Positions 52,369 to 62,102 are shown, counted from the stretch's first letter. The stretch is 64,000 nucleotides of DNA from Prodigiosinella aquatilis (GCA_030388725.1 CP128857.1:4836001-4900000), one strand, 5' to 3'. A program made the numbers and translations. Notes: generated from the letters alone by a model not told the origin.

Positions 52369-55300
52369 GTTGTTGCACCTCGGTGGCCGGCGTTTTGGTC
52401 CGTCGGCGGTCAAACAGGCGCACCACGACAACATAAAACATCGGTACAAAGAAAATGGCCAGGAAGGTAGCGGTGATCATACCACCAGCAACAGCGGTGC
52501 CGATCGAGTGCTGACTGCCGGCGCCGGCGCCGTGGGAAATGGTCAGCGGTAGTACCCCGAGCACGAATGCCATTGAAGTCATGATGATGGGCCGGATACG
52601 CAGACGTGCAGCATCAATAGCGGCCTCGACGATATCTTTGCCGTCCCGCTCATGTAATTCCTTGGCGAATTCGACGATCAGAATGGCGTTCTTGGCCGCA
52701 AGTCCGACGGTGGTCAGCAGACCCACCTGGAAAAATACATCATTAGACAGTCCGCGCAGCAACACCGCGCCGATGGTACCGAGTACCCCAAGTGGCACTA
52801 CCAGCAATACCGAGAACGGAATCGACCAGCTCTCATACAGCGCAGCCAGACACAGAAACACCATCAGCACCGAAAGAGTATATAGCGCGGTAGTCTGAGA
52901 ACCGGCACTCTGCTCCTCATAGGACAAGCCATGCCATTGGACACGGAAACCTTTAGGCAGTTTGGCGGCAATTTCATCCACCGCTTTCACCGCATCGCCG
53001 GAACTGTAGCCAGCCGCAGGCGACCCCATGATATTTACCGCCGACAGGCCGTTGAAGCGCTCAAAGCGAGGCGAACCATACCCCCATTTACCACTACCGA
53101 ACGCCGAGTACGGCACCATCTGGTTGCTGCTGTTACGGAAGTACCACTGATTAAGATCCTCCGGCGTAACACGCGAAGTGGCTTTACCTTGTAGATAGAC
53201 GTCCTTGACTCGTCCTTGGTACATGAACTGGTTAACATAGCTGGAGCCCCAGGCAGTGGACAGTGTGTCATTGATATCCTCCAGGCTGAGCCCAAGCGCA
53301 CGAGCTCGCTCGTCATCGATCACCAGGTGGTATTCCGGCTCATCCGCCATACCATTGTGGCGAACCATGGACAACCGAGGATCCTGACGGGCCAGCGATA
53401 GGAACTGATTCATCTCGGCCACCAGTGCATCATGCCCCTGACTGTTAGTATCCTGGAGATAAAAATCGAAGCCGGTGGCGTTGCCAAGCTCCATCACTGC
53501 CGGCGGTACGAGCGCGATGACCTGACCCTGTTTCAACGTGGCGAAATGTTGCATGACGCGCCCCGCCAGCGCCTGGACGCTTTGGCTAGCTTTGGGGCGC
53601 TCGCTCCAGTCTTTAAGACGCACGAAAGCCATAGCGCTGTTCTGACCGCGGCCGGCGAAGCTAAAGCCGTTGGCAGCAAATACCGAGCTAACGATATCCT
53701 TCTCATCGGTCAGCAGATAGTCCTTGATTTTTTGCACGACTTGCTGAGTACGCTCGGCAGAAGCATTGGCCGGAAGGCTAACCTGAATCATCAAAGTAGC
53801 CTGGTCTTCATCAGGTAGAAATGTCGTTGGCACGCGAGTGAATAGGTAGCCGGTGACCCCGACGATCATCAAATACACCAGTAAGAACAGTGAGCGTTTA
53901 TTGATGACATGGCCAACACCACGGGTATAACTCACCGTCCCACGAACAAACATGCGGTTAAAGGCACCGGCGAAGCCGGTGGTGGCTCGCTCACCGGCCG
54001 ATGGTTTGAGTATTGTGGCGCACAATGCTGGGGTGAAGATCAGCGCCATCAACACAGATAGTGCCATCGCCGATACGATGGTTATGGAGAACTGACGGTA
54101 AATGATACCGGTGGAGCCGCTGAAGAACGCCATCGGCACCAGCACCGCTGACAGCACCATGGCGATGCCGAATAGAGCCCCTTGAATCTGCTGCATCGAT
54201 TTGATAGTGGCTTCCTTCGGCCCCAATTTCTCATAGTGCATCACTCGTTCAACGTTCTCCACTACCACTATGGCGTCATCTACCAGCAAGCCTATCGCCA
54301 GCACCATGCCGAACATGGTGAGTGTGTTGATGGAGTAACCGCACGCAAACAGTATGCCGAAAGTGCCGAGCAGTACAACCGGCACCACCATGGTGGTGAC
54401 CAGCGTAGCACGCAGATTCTGCAGGAACAGCAGCATCACCATGAACACCAACACAATGGCTTCCAATAGCGTCTTAACCACTTCCTCAATTGAGGCGCTG
54501 ACCACCGGCGAGGTATCGTACGGAAATTCAATCTTCACACCTTCCGGCAAAGAAGACTCAAGGCCGTGGAGGGTGGCACGCACCGCATTGGCGGTGTCGA
54601 GCAAGTTAGCTCCGCTCGCGAGACGCAGTGCGATACCGGTGGAGGGCTTGCCGTCAAAAGTGGAAGAAATACTGTAACTTTTCGGCCCGAGATCGACCGC
54701 CGCAACATCCTTGAGCCGCACCTGTGACCCGTCGCTGTTGACCTTCAGCAGGATATTTTGGAATTGCTGCACTGTTTCCAGCCGGGTTTTGCCAATAATG
54801 GTGGCGCTGAATTTAGCGTTTTTCACTGTCGGTAAACCACCCAGTGCGCCCGAGGACACCTGGACGTTTTGCTGCGAAATGGCGGTGCTAATGTCGCTTG
54901 GTACCAATGAATACTTATACAGTTTGGCCGGGTCCAGCCAGATACGCATGGCGTATTCCGCCCCCATAACCAGAAAGTCGCCCACCCCCTTGGTACGCAC
55001 GATGGGATCTTCCAGTTTGGAGACCAAAAGGTTGCCCAGGTCAGCGTCAGTCATTTTACCGTCGGTGGAAATCAAGCTAACGACCATCATGAAGTTGGAC
55101 TGGTATTTCGCTACCCGGATACCCTGTTCTGTGGCTTCGGTCGGCAACTGCGATTCCGCCAGAGACACTTTGTTCTGCACCTGCACTTGGGCGATATCCG
55201 GATCGGTGCCCTGATCGAAGGTAACAATAATGCTAGCGCTGCCATCGCTATTGCTGTTGGATTCAATGTAGCGCAGATTGTCAATACCGTTGAGTTGCTG

Positions 55301-55498
55301 TTCTATCACCTGCACTACGGTTTTTTGTACTGTCTCGGCGCTAGCCCCTGGATAGGTTACCGACACCTGAATCGCCGGCGGCGCGATGTTTGGGTACTGG
55401 TTGATCGGAAGATTGAGGATAGAGAGCCCCCCCGCCAGCATCACTACAATGGCGATCACCCAGGCGAAAATTGGGCGTTCGATAAAGAACTTTGACAT
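52361..55498 (-). CDS. RND multidrug efflux transporter (HAE1 family, AcrB/MexB-like)
   Basis: 1045 residues, the normal length. Twelve transmembrane helices in two halves, starting MSKFFIERPIFAWVIAIVVM, with the proton-relay Asp pair in GLLVDDAIVVVENVERVM and periplasmic porter domains including INQYPNIAPPAIQVSVTYPG. Trimeric proton-driven pump for drugs or plant antimicrobials. Flanked by its adaptor (11 bp upstream) and its outer-membrane factor. Confidence 0.96.
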   Translation of the reverse strand: MSKFFIERPIFAWVIAIVVMLAGGLSILNLPINQYPNIAPPAIQVSVTYPGASAETVQKTVVQVIEQQLNGIDNLRYIESNSNSDGSASIIVTFDQGTDPDIAQVQVQNKVSLAESQLPTEATEQGIRVAKYQSNFMMVVSLISTDGKMTDADLGNLLVSKLEDPIVRTKGVGDFLVMGAEYAMRIWLDPAKLYKYSLVPSDISTAISQQNVQVSSGALGGLPTVKNAKFSATIIGKTRLETVQQFQNILLKVNSDGSQVRLKDVAAVDLGPKSYSISSTFDGKPSTGIALRLASGANLLDTANAVRATLHGLESSLPEGVKIEFPYDTSPVVSASIEEVVKTLLEAIVLVFMVMLLFLQNLRATLVTTMVVPVVLLGTFGILFACGYSINTLTMFGMVLAIGLLVDDAIVVVENVERVMHYEKLGPKEATIKSMQQIQGALFGIAMVLSAVLVPMAFFSGSTGIIYRQFSITIVSAMALSVLMALIFTPALCATILKPSAGERATTGFAGAFNRMFVRGTVSYTRGVGHVINKRSLFLLVYLMIVGVTGYLFTRVPTTFLPDEDQATLMIQVSLPANASAERTQQVVQKIKDYLLTDEKDIVSSVFAANGFSFAGRGQNSAMAFVRLKDWSERPKASQSVQALAGRVMQHFATLKQGQVIALVPPAVMELGNATGFDFYLQDTNSQGHDALVAEMNQFLSLARQDPRLSMVRHNGMADEPEYHLVIDDERARALGLSLEDINDTLSTAWGSSYVNQFMYQGRVKDVYLQGKATSRVTPEDLNQWYFRNSSNQMVPYSAFGSGKWGYGSPRFERFNGLSAVNIMGSPAAGYSSGDAVKAVDEIAAKLPKGFRVQWHGLSYEEQSAGSQTTALYTLSVLMVFLCLAALYESWSIPFSVLLVVPLGVLGTIGAVLLRGLSNDVFFQVGLLTTVGLAAKNAILIVEFAKELHERDGKDIVEAAIDAARLRIRPIIMTSMAFVLGVLPLTISHGAGAGSQHSIGTAVAGGMITATFLAIFFVPMFYVVVVRLFDRRRTKTPATEVQQHD

Positions 55499-55508
55499 CG
55501 ATAGCCCC

Positions 55509-56642
55509 TTATTGCGCCGACGGATCGGTCATGGATAATTGGACGGAGTTGGAATTAGCCGTCTGGCTCTGCTCGCTAGCGGAAACTCTCATGCCGGTAT
55601 GGATGTTCTGGATGCCTTCAGTGACCACTTTTTCGCCAGCACTGAGGCCGCTGGTGACCTGCCACTGGCCGTTGTTCATCTCACCTGTAGTGATATAACG
55701 TTGCTCGATGGTGTTATCGGTTTTGACTACGTACACATAGGGACGGCCCTTGACGTCATGGCTGATGGCTTCTTGAGGTGCCAGAATGCCCTCTTCCTGA
55801 ACGCCCTGCACCAGACGGGCATGGACGAACATGCCGGGAAGCAGCACATGATGTGGGTTGGGGAAGGTGGCGCGCAGCGTGACCGAACCGGTGCCTTCAT
55901 CCACGGTCACTTCGGAGAAGTCTAACCGTCCTTCCTGGCTATAACTGCTGCCGTCTTCAAGCATAAGCTGCACCGCAGCCTCATGGTCGTTCGGCGCTTT
56001 TAGCTTGCCCTCACTCAGCGCGCGCCTCAGGCGCAGCAGATCCAGAGATGACTCGCTGACATCGACATAGATTGGATCAAGCTGGGAGATGGTGGTGAGA
56101 TAGCTACTCTGGCCATTGGTGACCAGGGCCCCCTCGGTAAAGAGTGAACGACCGATGCGTCCGGATATCGGCGCGAGAACCTTAGTGTATTCCAGATTCA
56201 CGTGCGCGGTTTCCACATCGGCCTTGGCTTCAGCGGCAGTAGCCACCGCGTCGTCGTAAGTCTGGGCGCTCACCGCGTGGGCGGCAGCGAGTGGCTTGTA
56301 GCGCTTGACCACTGATTCGGCGTTAACATAAGTCGCTACCGCTTTGTCATAAGCGGCCTGATAGCTGGCGGGATCGATCTGATACAGCTGTTGACCGGCC
56401 TTGACCTCGGTACCTCCGGTAAACAGCCGTTTAAGAATAATGCCATCTACCTGTGGTCGCACTTCAGCACTGCGTACCGCGGTTGTGCGGCCGGGCAGAC
56501 TTGTGAACAAGGTTATGGGCTGAGTTTTAAGCGTTACGACGCTAACATGAGGCACCGGTGCTGCTGGTGCGCCATTGTTGGTAGAACGATCGCAGGCGAT
56601 CAGCAGCATGCTCAGAAAAAGCACTGATAATGTATACCGCAT
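55509..56642 (-). CDS. RND efflux periplasmic adaptor (AcrA/MexA-like)
   Basis: 377 residues with a lipoprotein signal (SVLFLSMLLIAC), a biotinyl-lipoyl domain, an alpha-hairpin (YDKAVATYVNAESVVKRYKP), a beta-barrel (DLLRLRRALSEGKLKAPND) and C-terminal membrane-proximal domain. Links pump and exit duct. First gene of the operon; a perfect operator lies 25 bp before its start. Confidence 0.95.
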   Translation of the reverse strand: MRYTLSVLFLSMLLIACDRSTNNGAPAAPVPHVSVVTLKTQPITLFTSLPGRTTAVRSAEVRPQVDGIILKRLFTGGTEVKAGQQLYQIDPASYQAAYDKAVATYVNAESVVKRYKPLAAAHAVSAQTYDDAVATAAEAKADVETAHVNLEYTKVLAPISGRIGRSLFTEGALVTNGQSSYLTTISQLDPIYVDVSESSLDLLRLRRALSEGKLKAPNDHEAAVQLMLEDGSSYSQEGRLDFSEVTVDEGTGSVTLRATFPNPHHVLLPGMFVHARLVQGVQEEGILAPQEAISHDVKGRPYVYVVKTDNTIEQRYITTGEMNNGQWQVTSGLSAGEKVVTEGIQNIHTGMRVSASEQSQTANSNSVQLSMTDPSAQ

Positions 56643-56666
56643 AATGAATATATTATCCCAAAGAAA

Positions 56667-56684
56667 TTAGAATGATCATTCTAA
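56667..56684. promoter_or_regulatory. 18-bp perfect palindromic operator of the efflux operon
   Basis: TTAGAATGATCATTCTAA, centred about 33 bp upstream of the adaptor start, where a TetR-type repressor would block transcription. The AcrR/TtgR-like gene at 57190 is the obvious candidate. A half-site, CATTCTAG, also occurs near 58432, upstream of the second TetR gene. Confidence 0.75.
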
Positions 56685-57189
56685 GTTGAGCACAATATCA
56701 TGTTGCGTCAATAAGTGTCGAAGCACAAAAAAAATAGTTACAAAATGTAAAAAAATTGATGAATTGGGAATGACAATTGCGGACCTTCAAACCCTGATCA
56801 CTTGTAGAGCCAGAGTCGTCATATGGCGCGAACAAAAAACGGGATGATCGGCTTGGGAAGCGGATTGAAATGTCATTGGATGGCAGGTAAAAACGAAATG
56901 ACCGTCGCGCGAAATTGACAGCAAACAAGACACTGACCCAGCAACGGGAAGAAACGTTGAAAATGTCCACCAGTGGCGTTTCGATCGTAAAAACGAAGCC
57001 TTCCTGGCCCAACAATCGAATAAAAGAGCCTTTTTGTCTTACGCCGAAAACAGCTTTGCTTATTATTTTTATCTCATCGGCATCATGCCAGCCCGTTACT
57101 CGCTTATAACATACACAAACAGACCTGCCTGTGGGTTGAAGGAGCCGGGCACAGAAGAAAGCATCACCCGATCAATGGATAAATCGCTT
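56685..57189. other. Spacer between repressor and efflux operon
   Basis: About 500 bp. Several short open frames on both strands have no recognisable products and atypical composition; I see no reliable gene. It should hold the efflux operon promoter. Confidence 0.5.
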
Positions 57190-57831
57190 TTATCCAACAT
57201 TACCGCGATGACATGCCTTGGTATTTTCATGGGCGATATCGAATACAAATTGTAATACAGATTGACCTTCCTGGACCGCCCAACAGTCCGGCGGCATCAA
57301 AATGCAAGACTTCAACGCACCGGTGAAAACGAAGAACGTCAGACAAGCCAGCGTCTTCGTCGGGATGGTAGTTTTAATTTCACCCCGCGCTTTACCAGAA
57401 TCGAAAATACTGACCAGCAGTTGCAAAAACTTATTGTCACCCTCTTTCCCCGCTAAGAATGCATTGTTTATTTCTTCAGAGCATTCACCTCTGAAGACCA
57501 TAATCTCGACCACATTACGTAGATGCCTGTCGTTTTGAATATCCTCCAAATTGCGAGTGAGGCAACGATGTAACTCAGCTACAGGCTTAGCAGCCACGCA
57601 TATCCTCTCCAACTGGCTGAACAGCAACAGAGGTACCCTGTTTATGATCTCTCGTAAAAGATCTTGTTTTTCAGTAAAATGCCAGTATATGGCCCCACGG
57701 GTACAACCGGCCCGTACAGCGATCATCTGTAGTGTAGTGCGCGCCACTCCCACATCTCGGAAACATTGCTCGGCAGCTTCAAGGATCTGCTCGCGAGTTT
57801 CTTCCGCTGCGACTTTTTTGCGTTTTACCAC
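57190..57831 (-). CDS. TetR-family repressor (AcrR/TtgR-like)
   Basis: 213 residues with the N-terminal helix-turn-helix (REQILEAAEQCFRDVGVART, TTLQMIAVRAGCTRGAIYWHF) characteristic of multidrug-efflux repressors, and a ligand-binding C-terminal domain with the AcrR-type pattern. It is upstream of and on the same strand as the adaptor-pump-duct operon, and a strong palindrome sits at that promoter; repression of the operon is inferred. Confidence 0.92.
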   Translation of the reverse strand: MVKRKKVAAEETREQILEAAEQCFRDVGVARTTLQMIAVRAGCTRGAIYWHFTEKQDLLREIINRVPLLLFSQLERICVAAKPVAELHRCLTRNLEDIQNDRHLRNVVEIMVFRGECSEEINNAFLAGKEGDNKFLQLLVSIFDSGKARGEIKTTIPTKTLACLTFFVFTGALKSCILMPPDCWAVQEGQSVLQFVFDIAHENTKACHRGNVG

Positions 57832-57883
57832 TGATTAATCTCCCCAACATTAACTCAATAACTTTTTGATTTAATCGCGAGAA

Positions 57884-58033
57884 TTATGCTTGCGAGCCCA
57901 ACGCACATTGCTTCGTCAGGTCTTCGGGATGTTCTACTTTATTAATGCGTTTCTTCTCTTTACTGAACCAACTCGCAATCAAAACGTTAAACCGTGGGAT
58001 ATCAAAAATCACCAATACGGTTGCGATAGGCAT
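57884..58033 (-). pseudogene. Relic of an RND pump C-terminus
   Basis: Minus-strand frame GTMPIATVLVIFDIPRF, then NVLIASWFSKEKKR and a short polar tail ending in a stop, matches the end of AcrB-type pumps (ATVLAIFFVPVFF, then a basic WFS/RFS stretch). Only about 50 codons survive. The bulk of the gene and its adaptor are gone. The fragment stands directly upstream of the first TetR gene and downstream, in reverse, of the second one. Confidence 0.6.
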
Positions 58034-58276
58034 AGTCCCCAATGACCTACTTACGGCTGATGCCTTACCGACCGTAATAGAGAAACCATCACTCTCTTGC
58101 TAGCTTGTCTTGGCAAAATGTGAGATTGATCTTGTACAGTGTGTCCCACATTGACCATGCTACCCTTGTGGAATAAGTGTTTTTGAAATACCCCCTGGTC
58201 TGATGCTTTATTTCAGCTACTCAATGAGATGTTGTGGGCCATGAAGCTTTGAAGTGAGCGTGACATTTAATTCTCT

Positions 58277-58290
58277 TAACGTTAACGTTA
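58277..58290. promoter_or_regulatory. 14-bp perfect palindrome
   Basis: TAACGTTAACGTTA lies in the divergent region upstream of the second TetR gene, overlapping the stop of a short relic frame. It could be an old operator. Confidence 0.35.
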
Positions 58291-58401
58291 CACTCCTCGT
58301 GAAAACCGTCCCTGAGGGATGCAGAGAGCGATCGTGTCCAGTGAGAGTGCCATCATTAATATGGTTAAACTTGTCCAAACAGGGCGAAGAAAAGCAAACA
58401 T
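58288..58401 (-). other. 37-codon relic frame, possible adaptor start
   Basis: Minus-strand frame starting MFAFLRPVWTSLTILMMALS with a GAGG site about 9 nt upstream. A hydrophobic signal-like N-terminus divergent from the second TetR gene would be expected for the first gene of an efflux operon whose 3' end survives at 57884-58033. Too short to be sure. Confidence 0.3.
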
Positions 58402-58490
58402 GACTATCACCCTCTTATTAGGTTGAATATTCATTCTAGTATATTAATGCTAATTTAAAACTTGCAAGAATTACTGAACAGGAGAAATCC

Positions 58491-59114
58491 ATGAGTAACC
58501 CCCAGGACGATGAAGTTCGGGAGAAAACCAAGGAACGCAGAAAACAGGTGCTAGACGCAGCGGCAGATTGCTTCCGGAAAGAGGGTTTTCATGGTTGCAG
58601 CATAGCCAAAATTTCTAAGGCTGCTGGCATGAGCCCAGGGCATATCTACTATCATTTTGCTAACAAAGAAGCGATCGTTGAAGCACTGGTGGCACAGCAG
58701 GAACACACGCTACTGGAACTCGTGAATGACATCGCCGCTGCTCCACCCGATGAAGCGTTGGTTGATTCTCTGACCAGGCAAACCGAAAGAATGATTGAGC
58801 ATCATACTTCCCCTGATTTTGTAGGATTATGGCTAGAAATTGTTGCCGAGGCGGCACGTAATCCGAGCGTTGCTAAATTGCTTCAATTATCGCATAAAAA
58901 TATCGTTGCACAATTTGATGAGCAATTGATTAAAAGGTCAAACACCAGCAACGCGGAGGAGTTCCGAAAGTTGAGTGGAAAGATGGATATTATAGCGTTA
59001 ATTTTCAGTGGATTATCCCAACATGTCGTCACCAGGGCCAACGAGAATAAAATTGACTACAAACGACTATCGGAGACAATAAACAGTGTCATCAAACACT
59101 TATTTAAAACTTAA
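58491..59114 (+). CDS. TetR-family regulator
   Basis: 207 residues. N-terminal helix-turn-helix (RKQVLDAAADCFRKEGFHGC, SIAKISKAAGMSPGHIYYHF) and an all-helical ligand domain. Divergent from the remains of an RND operon, it probably once repressed it; its current target is unclear. GGAG lies upstream of the ATG at 58491, and a CATTCTA half-site related to the operator at 56667 occurs about 55 bp upstream. Confidence 0.9.
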   Translation: MSNPQDDEVREKTKERRKQVLDAAADCFRKEGFHGCSIAKISKAAGMSPGHIYYHFANKEAIVEALVAQQEHTLLELVNDIAAAPPDEALVDSLTRQTERMIEHHTSPDFVGLWLEIVAEAARNPSVAKLLQLSHKNIVAQFDEQLIKRSNTSNAEEFRKLSGKMDIIALIFSGLSQHVVTRANENKIDYKRLSETINSVIKHLFKT

Positions 59115-59388
59115 AACGCTAATGTCAGGTTTGTAAGTAAAATGAGCTTAGGGTCGAGAGCGGTGGTACTGGTCGTATTGAGTTTGTAACTGCCGATCAA
59201 CGTGTAGCTCGCCGCCACTACAACCCCATAAGCAGATAGCATTTTTCTGACCAAGACTCCCTGTCGACAACCCCGTTTAATGGGTTCTTCCGCCATTTGT
59301 GCTGCACAATAAATTCTTTGGTCATGACTCCAATAATAATTATTGGTATCAATACAGCGTTATTATCACGGTTATTCACCTTACCTGT

Positions 59389-59451
59389 ACTCTAAATAAT
59401 TCCAGTTCAGAAAGGCGGCTCCGAAGGAGTCAGACTTATTGGGGATCCCGA
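59389..59451 (+). repeat. Truncated ERIC element
   Basis: CTCTAAATAATTCCAGTTCA and GAAAGGCGGC match the ERIC left end, and GGGGATCCCGAT the start of its core. The right half is absent; the element stops at the phoU terminator. Confidence 0.55.
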
Positions 59452-59452
59452 T

Positions 59453-59477
59453 AAAAAACGCTCTGCAAGCAGAGCGT
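59453..59477 (-). terminator. Terminator of the pst-phoU operon
   Basis: On the minus strand a perfect 9-bp stem ACGCTCTGC/GCAGAGCGT with a 2-nt spacer between arms (effective loop 4 nt), followed by six T. It lies about 170 bp past phoU. Confidence 0.85.
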
Positions 59478-59502
59478 CAGACGATAAACCGCGGAGTCAA
59501 AA

Positions 59503-59607
59503 CGATGATAATGGGAGAGACAAGTCAAACATCCATGCCAGAGATGGTGCGGCTGAAGCTGACAATAATATACTTGCAGCGCCTTTACGATCTCCCCATT
59601 ATCATCG
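59503..59607. repeat. Long-range inverted repeat downstream of phoU
   Basis: CGATGATAATGGG (59503-59515) and its exact complement (59595-59607) enclose 79 bp, and the match extends with small gaps (AGA/TCT). The pair lies between the phoU stop and the terminator, so it would be in the 3' UTR of the pst transcript. Confidence 0.55.
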
Positions 59608-59644
59608 CTATATGCACTTTGTTATCAAACTCAGCGAAATAACA

Positions 59645-60376
59645 TTATTTCGCTTTTTTGGCGTCACTCGCGATCAGGAGTTTTTCCAGAGCATCGCCAC
59701 CCATATGGCGAACATCCTGACCTTTCACGAAGTAGAAGATAAATTCGCAGATATTCTGACAGCGGTCACCGATACGCTCGATAGAACGGGCGCAAAACAG
59801 TGCGGTCAGAACACTTGGAATGGTACGGGAATCTTCCATCATGTGAGTCATTAACTGACGCACAATACCCTCGTATTCCTTATCGACTTTTTTATCTTCC
59901 CGGTAGATACGGATGGCTTCATCCAGATCCATACGGGCAAAAGCATCCAGCACATCATGCAGCATCTGCACCGTGTGACGGCCCAGAGACTCCAGACTCA
60001 CCAGCAACGGTTGATGCTGGTGGGAAAATTTTTCCAGCGCGGTGCGGCAAATTTTATCCGCCACGTCACCGATGCGTTCCAGCTCCGAAATAGTTTTGAT
60101 GATCGCCATCACCAAGCGCAAATCGCTGGCCGTGGGTTGACGCTTGGCGATAATGCGCACACAAGCTTCATCAATCGTCACTTCCATCAAGTTAACTTTG
60201 GAATCACATTCAATAACCCGCGTCGCCAGTTCTGAGTCCTGATTGTGCATCGCAGTAATGGCGTCAGTCAGTTGCTGCTCAACCAGTCCCCCCATGCTCA
60301 AGACCTGAGTGCGAATGTTCTCCAGTTCGGCATTAAACTGACCGGAAATATGTTTATTCAGATTAAGATTTTCCAT
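59645..60376 (-). CDS. phoU: Phosphate signalling regulator PhoU
   Basis: 243 residues (E. coli 241) of two three-helix bundles each carrying the E(D)xxxD metal motif. Links Pst transport to the PhoR sensor so that the Pho regulon is silenced when phosphate is plentiful. The ATG at 60376 gives the conserved MENLNLNKHISGQFNAELE; a longer in-frame start overlaps pstB. Last gene of pstSCAB-phoU, 13 bp after pstB. Confidence 0.97.
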   Translation of the reverse strand: MENLNLNKHISGQFNAELENIRTQVLSMGGLVEQQLTDAITAMHNQDSELATRVIECDSKVNLMEVTIDEACVRIIAKRQPTASDLRLVMAIIKTISELERIGDVADKICRTALEKFSHQHQPLLVSLESLGRHTVQMLHDVLDAFARMDLDEAIRIYREDKKVDKEYEGIVRQLMTHMMEDSRTIPSVLTALFCARSIERIGDRCQNICEFIFYFVKGQDVRHMGGDALEKLLIASDAKKAK

Positions 60377-60389
60377 GATACTCCCGTAA

Positions 60390-61166
60390 TCAACCGTAGC
60401 GACCGGTAATATAGTCTTCGGTCTTTTTCTGCCGAGGCGCGGTAAACAGGGTGTCGGTATCACTGAACTCGATCAGCTCACCCAGATACATAAACGCCGT
60501 ATAATCGGAACAACGCGCAGCCTGCTGCATGTTATGCGTCACGATCACCACGGTATAATCTTTCTTAAGCTCTGAAATCAGTTCTTCGATTCTGCCAGTG
60601 GAAATAGGATCCAATGCCGAGCAAGGTTCATCCAGCAGCAGAACTTCAGGGCGGATAGCAATACCGCGAGCGATACACAAACGTTGCTGTTGTCCTCCAG
60701 ACAGACTGTAACCACTCTGGTGCAGTTTATCTTTGGTTTCCTGCCACAATGCCGCCTTGGTCAGCGCCCACTGTACGCGCTCATCCATATCCGGACGGGA
60801 CAGCTTTTCAAACAGGCGCACCCCAAACGCAATATTGTCATAAATCGACATCGGGAACGGTGTCGGTTTCTGGAATACCATACCCACCTTGGCACGCAAC
60901 AATGCGATATCCTGCTTATCCGTCAAGATGTTATTACCATCCAGCAGAATATCTCCCTCAGCATGTTGCTCTGGGTAAAGCTGGTACATTTTATTCATGG
61001 TTCGCAGCAACGTGGACTTGCCACATCCCGATGGGCCGATGAACGCAGTAACCTGATTTTGGGCGATATCCAGCGTAATGTTTTTTAGCGCATGGAATTT
61101 CCCGTAATAAAAATTCAGATCGCGCACCTGGATTTTGCTGGTGGATGTCTCAGTAGCCATACTCAT
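60390..61166 (-). CDS. pstB: Phosphate ABC transporter ATP-binding protein PstB
   Basis: 258 residues with Walker A GPSGCGKST, signature LSGGQ, Walker B LLLDEPCSALDP and the H-loop THN. Energises high-affinity phosphate uptake through PstA/PstC. Colinear with E. coli PstB (257 aa). The ATG at 61166 is preferred over the TTG just before it. Confidence 0.97.
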   Translation of the reverse strand: MSMATETSTSKIQVRDLNFYYGKFHALKNITLDIAQNQVTAFIGPSGCGKSTLLRTMNKMYQLYPEQHAEGDILLDGNNILTDKQDIALLRAKVGMVFQKPTPFPMSIYDNIAFGVRLFEKLSRPDMDERVQWALTKAALWQETKDKLHQSGYSLSGGQQQRLCIARGIAIRPEVLLLDEPCSALDPISTGRIEELISELKKDYTVVIVTHNMQQAARCSDYTAFMYLGELIEFSDTDTLFTAPRQKKTEDYITGRYG

Positions 61167-61214
61167 CAAGACTTCTCTCTTCTAGCCGGTGCTGCTACGC
61201 AACACTTTTAATTA

Positions 61215-62102
61215 TCAATGTTTCTTCTCAGCAAACACTACACGTGCCAGGATATTCAGAAATAGCACACACACCGTAATCAACAGTACACCTGCCCAAG
61301 CCAGCTGTTGCCACTCTGAGAACGGACTCATGGCAAACTTGAAGATAGTCACTGGCAGGTTGGCAATCGGATGCATTAAATCCGTGTTCCAGAACTGGTT
61401 GGATAACGAAGTGAACAGCAACGGTGCCGTTTCCCCGGCGATACGAGCAACAGCCAGTAGAATGCCGGTAATAATTCCTGAAACAGACGCTTTTAACGTA
61501 ATTGCAGAAATCATTTTCCATTTGGGTGTACCCAGAGCATAGGCAGCTTCACGCAGGCTATCTGGTACCAGTTTGAGCATATTTTCCGTGGTGCGGATAA
61601 CAATCGGTATCTGTAATAATGCCAGCGCGATAACCCCTGCCCAGCCGGAAAAATGCTCCATTCTGGTAACCACGAGACTATAAACAAACAGCCCTACAAC
61701 AATGGACGGTGCCGATAGCAAAATATCATTAATAAAACGGATAACTTCTGCAATCAGCGATTTACGGCCATATTCCGCCAAATAAATGCCAGCCATGATA
61801 CCCAGTGGCGTTCCCAGAAATGTCGCCCAAAAAATCAGTAGACCACTGCCCGCAATAGCGTTGGCTAAACCACCACCCGGTGAGTTGGGAGGCGGAGTCA
61901 TTTCGGTAAACAGCGACAGTGACATGCCGTCAATACCTTTGGTGATCGTGGAAAACAGGATCCAAACCAACCAGAACAACCCAAATGCCATCGTCAGCAT
62001 CGATAAACATAAAGCGATACGATTTTTCTGACGCCGCCAGGCCTGCATTTTGCGACGCATGCGGATAAGCTCTGCTTCGTTCTCAATGCTGATTGCCGTC
62101 AT
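61215..62102 (-). CDS. pstA: Phosphate ABC transporter permease PstA
   Basis: 295 residues (E. coli 296), six transmembrane helices, and the EAA loop (LREAAYALGTPKWKMISAIT). With PstC it forms the phosphate channel. It overlaps pstC by 1 bp. Confidence 0.97.
   Translation of the reverse strand: MTAISIENEAELIRMRRKMQAWRRQKNRIALCLSMLTMAFGLFWLVWILFSTITKGIDGMSLSLFTEMTPPPNSPGGGLANAIAGSGLLIFWATFLGTPLGIMAGIYLAEYGRKSLIAEVIRFINDILLSAPSIVVGLFVYSLVVTRMEHFSGWAGVIALALLQIPIVIRTTENMLKLVPDSLREAAYALGTPKWKMISAITLKASVSGIITGILLAVARIAGETAPLLFTSLSNQFWNTDLMHPIANLPVTIFKFAMSPFSEWQQLAWAGVLLITVCVLFLNILARVVFAEKKH

Larger units (their letters stand above)
59115..59644. other. Spacer between second TetR gene and phoU
   Basis: 530 bp. 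A minus-strand frame at 59111-59296 ends in LILLTNLTLAF, which looks like the last strand of an outer-membrane barrel with terminal Phe and may be a relic. Then come a partial ERIC, the phoU terminator and a long-range inverted repeat. Confidence 0.5.

Noticed and set aside
56698..57015. A 105-codon minus-strand frame between efflux operon and repressor
   Set aside because: Composition is Phe/Ser/Arg-rich and irregular, there is no ribosome site and no domain; treated as spacer.
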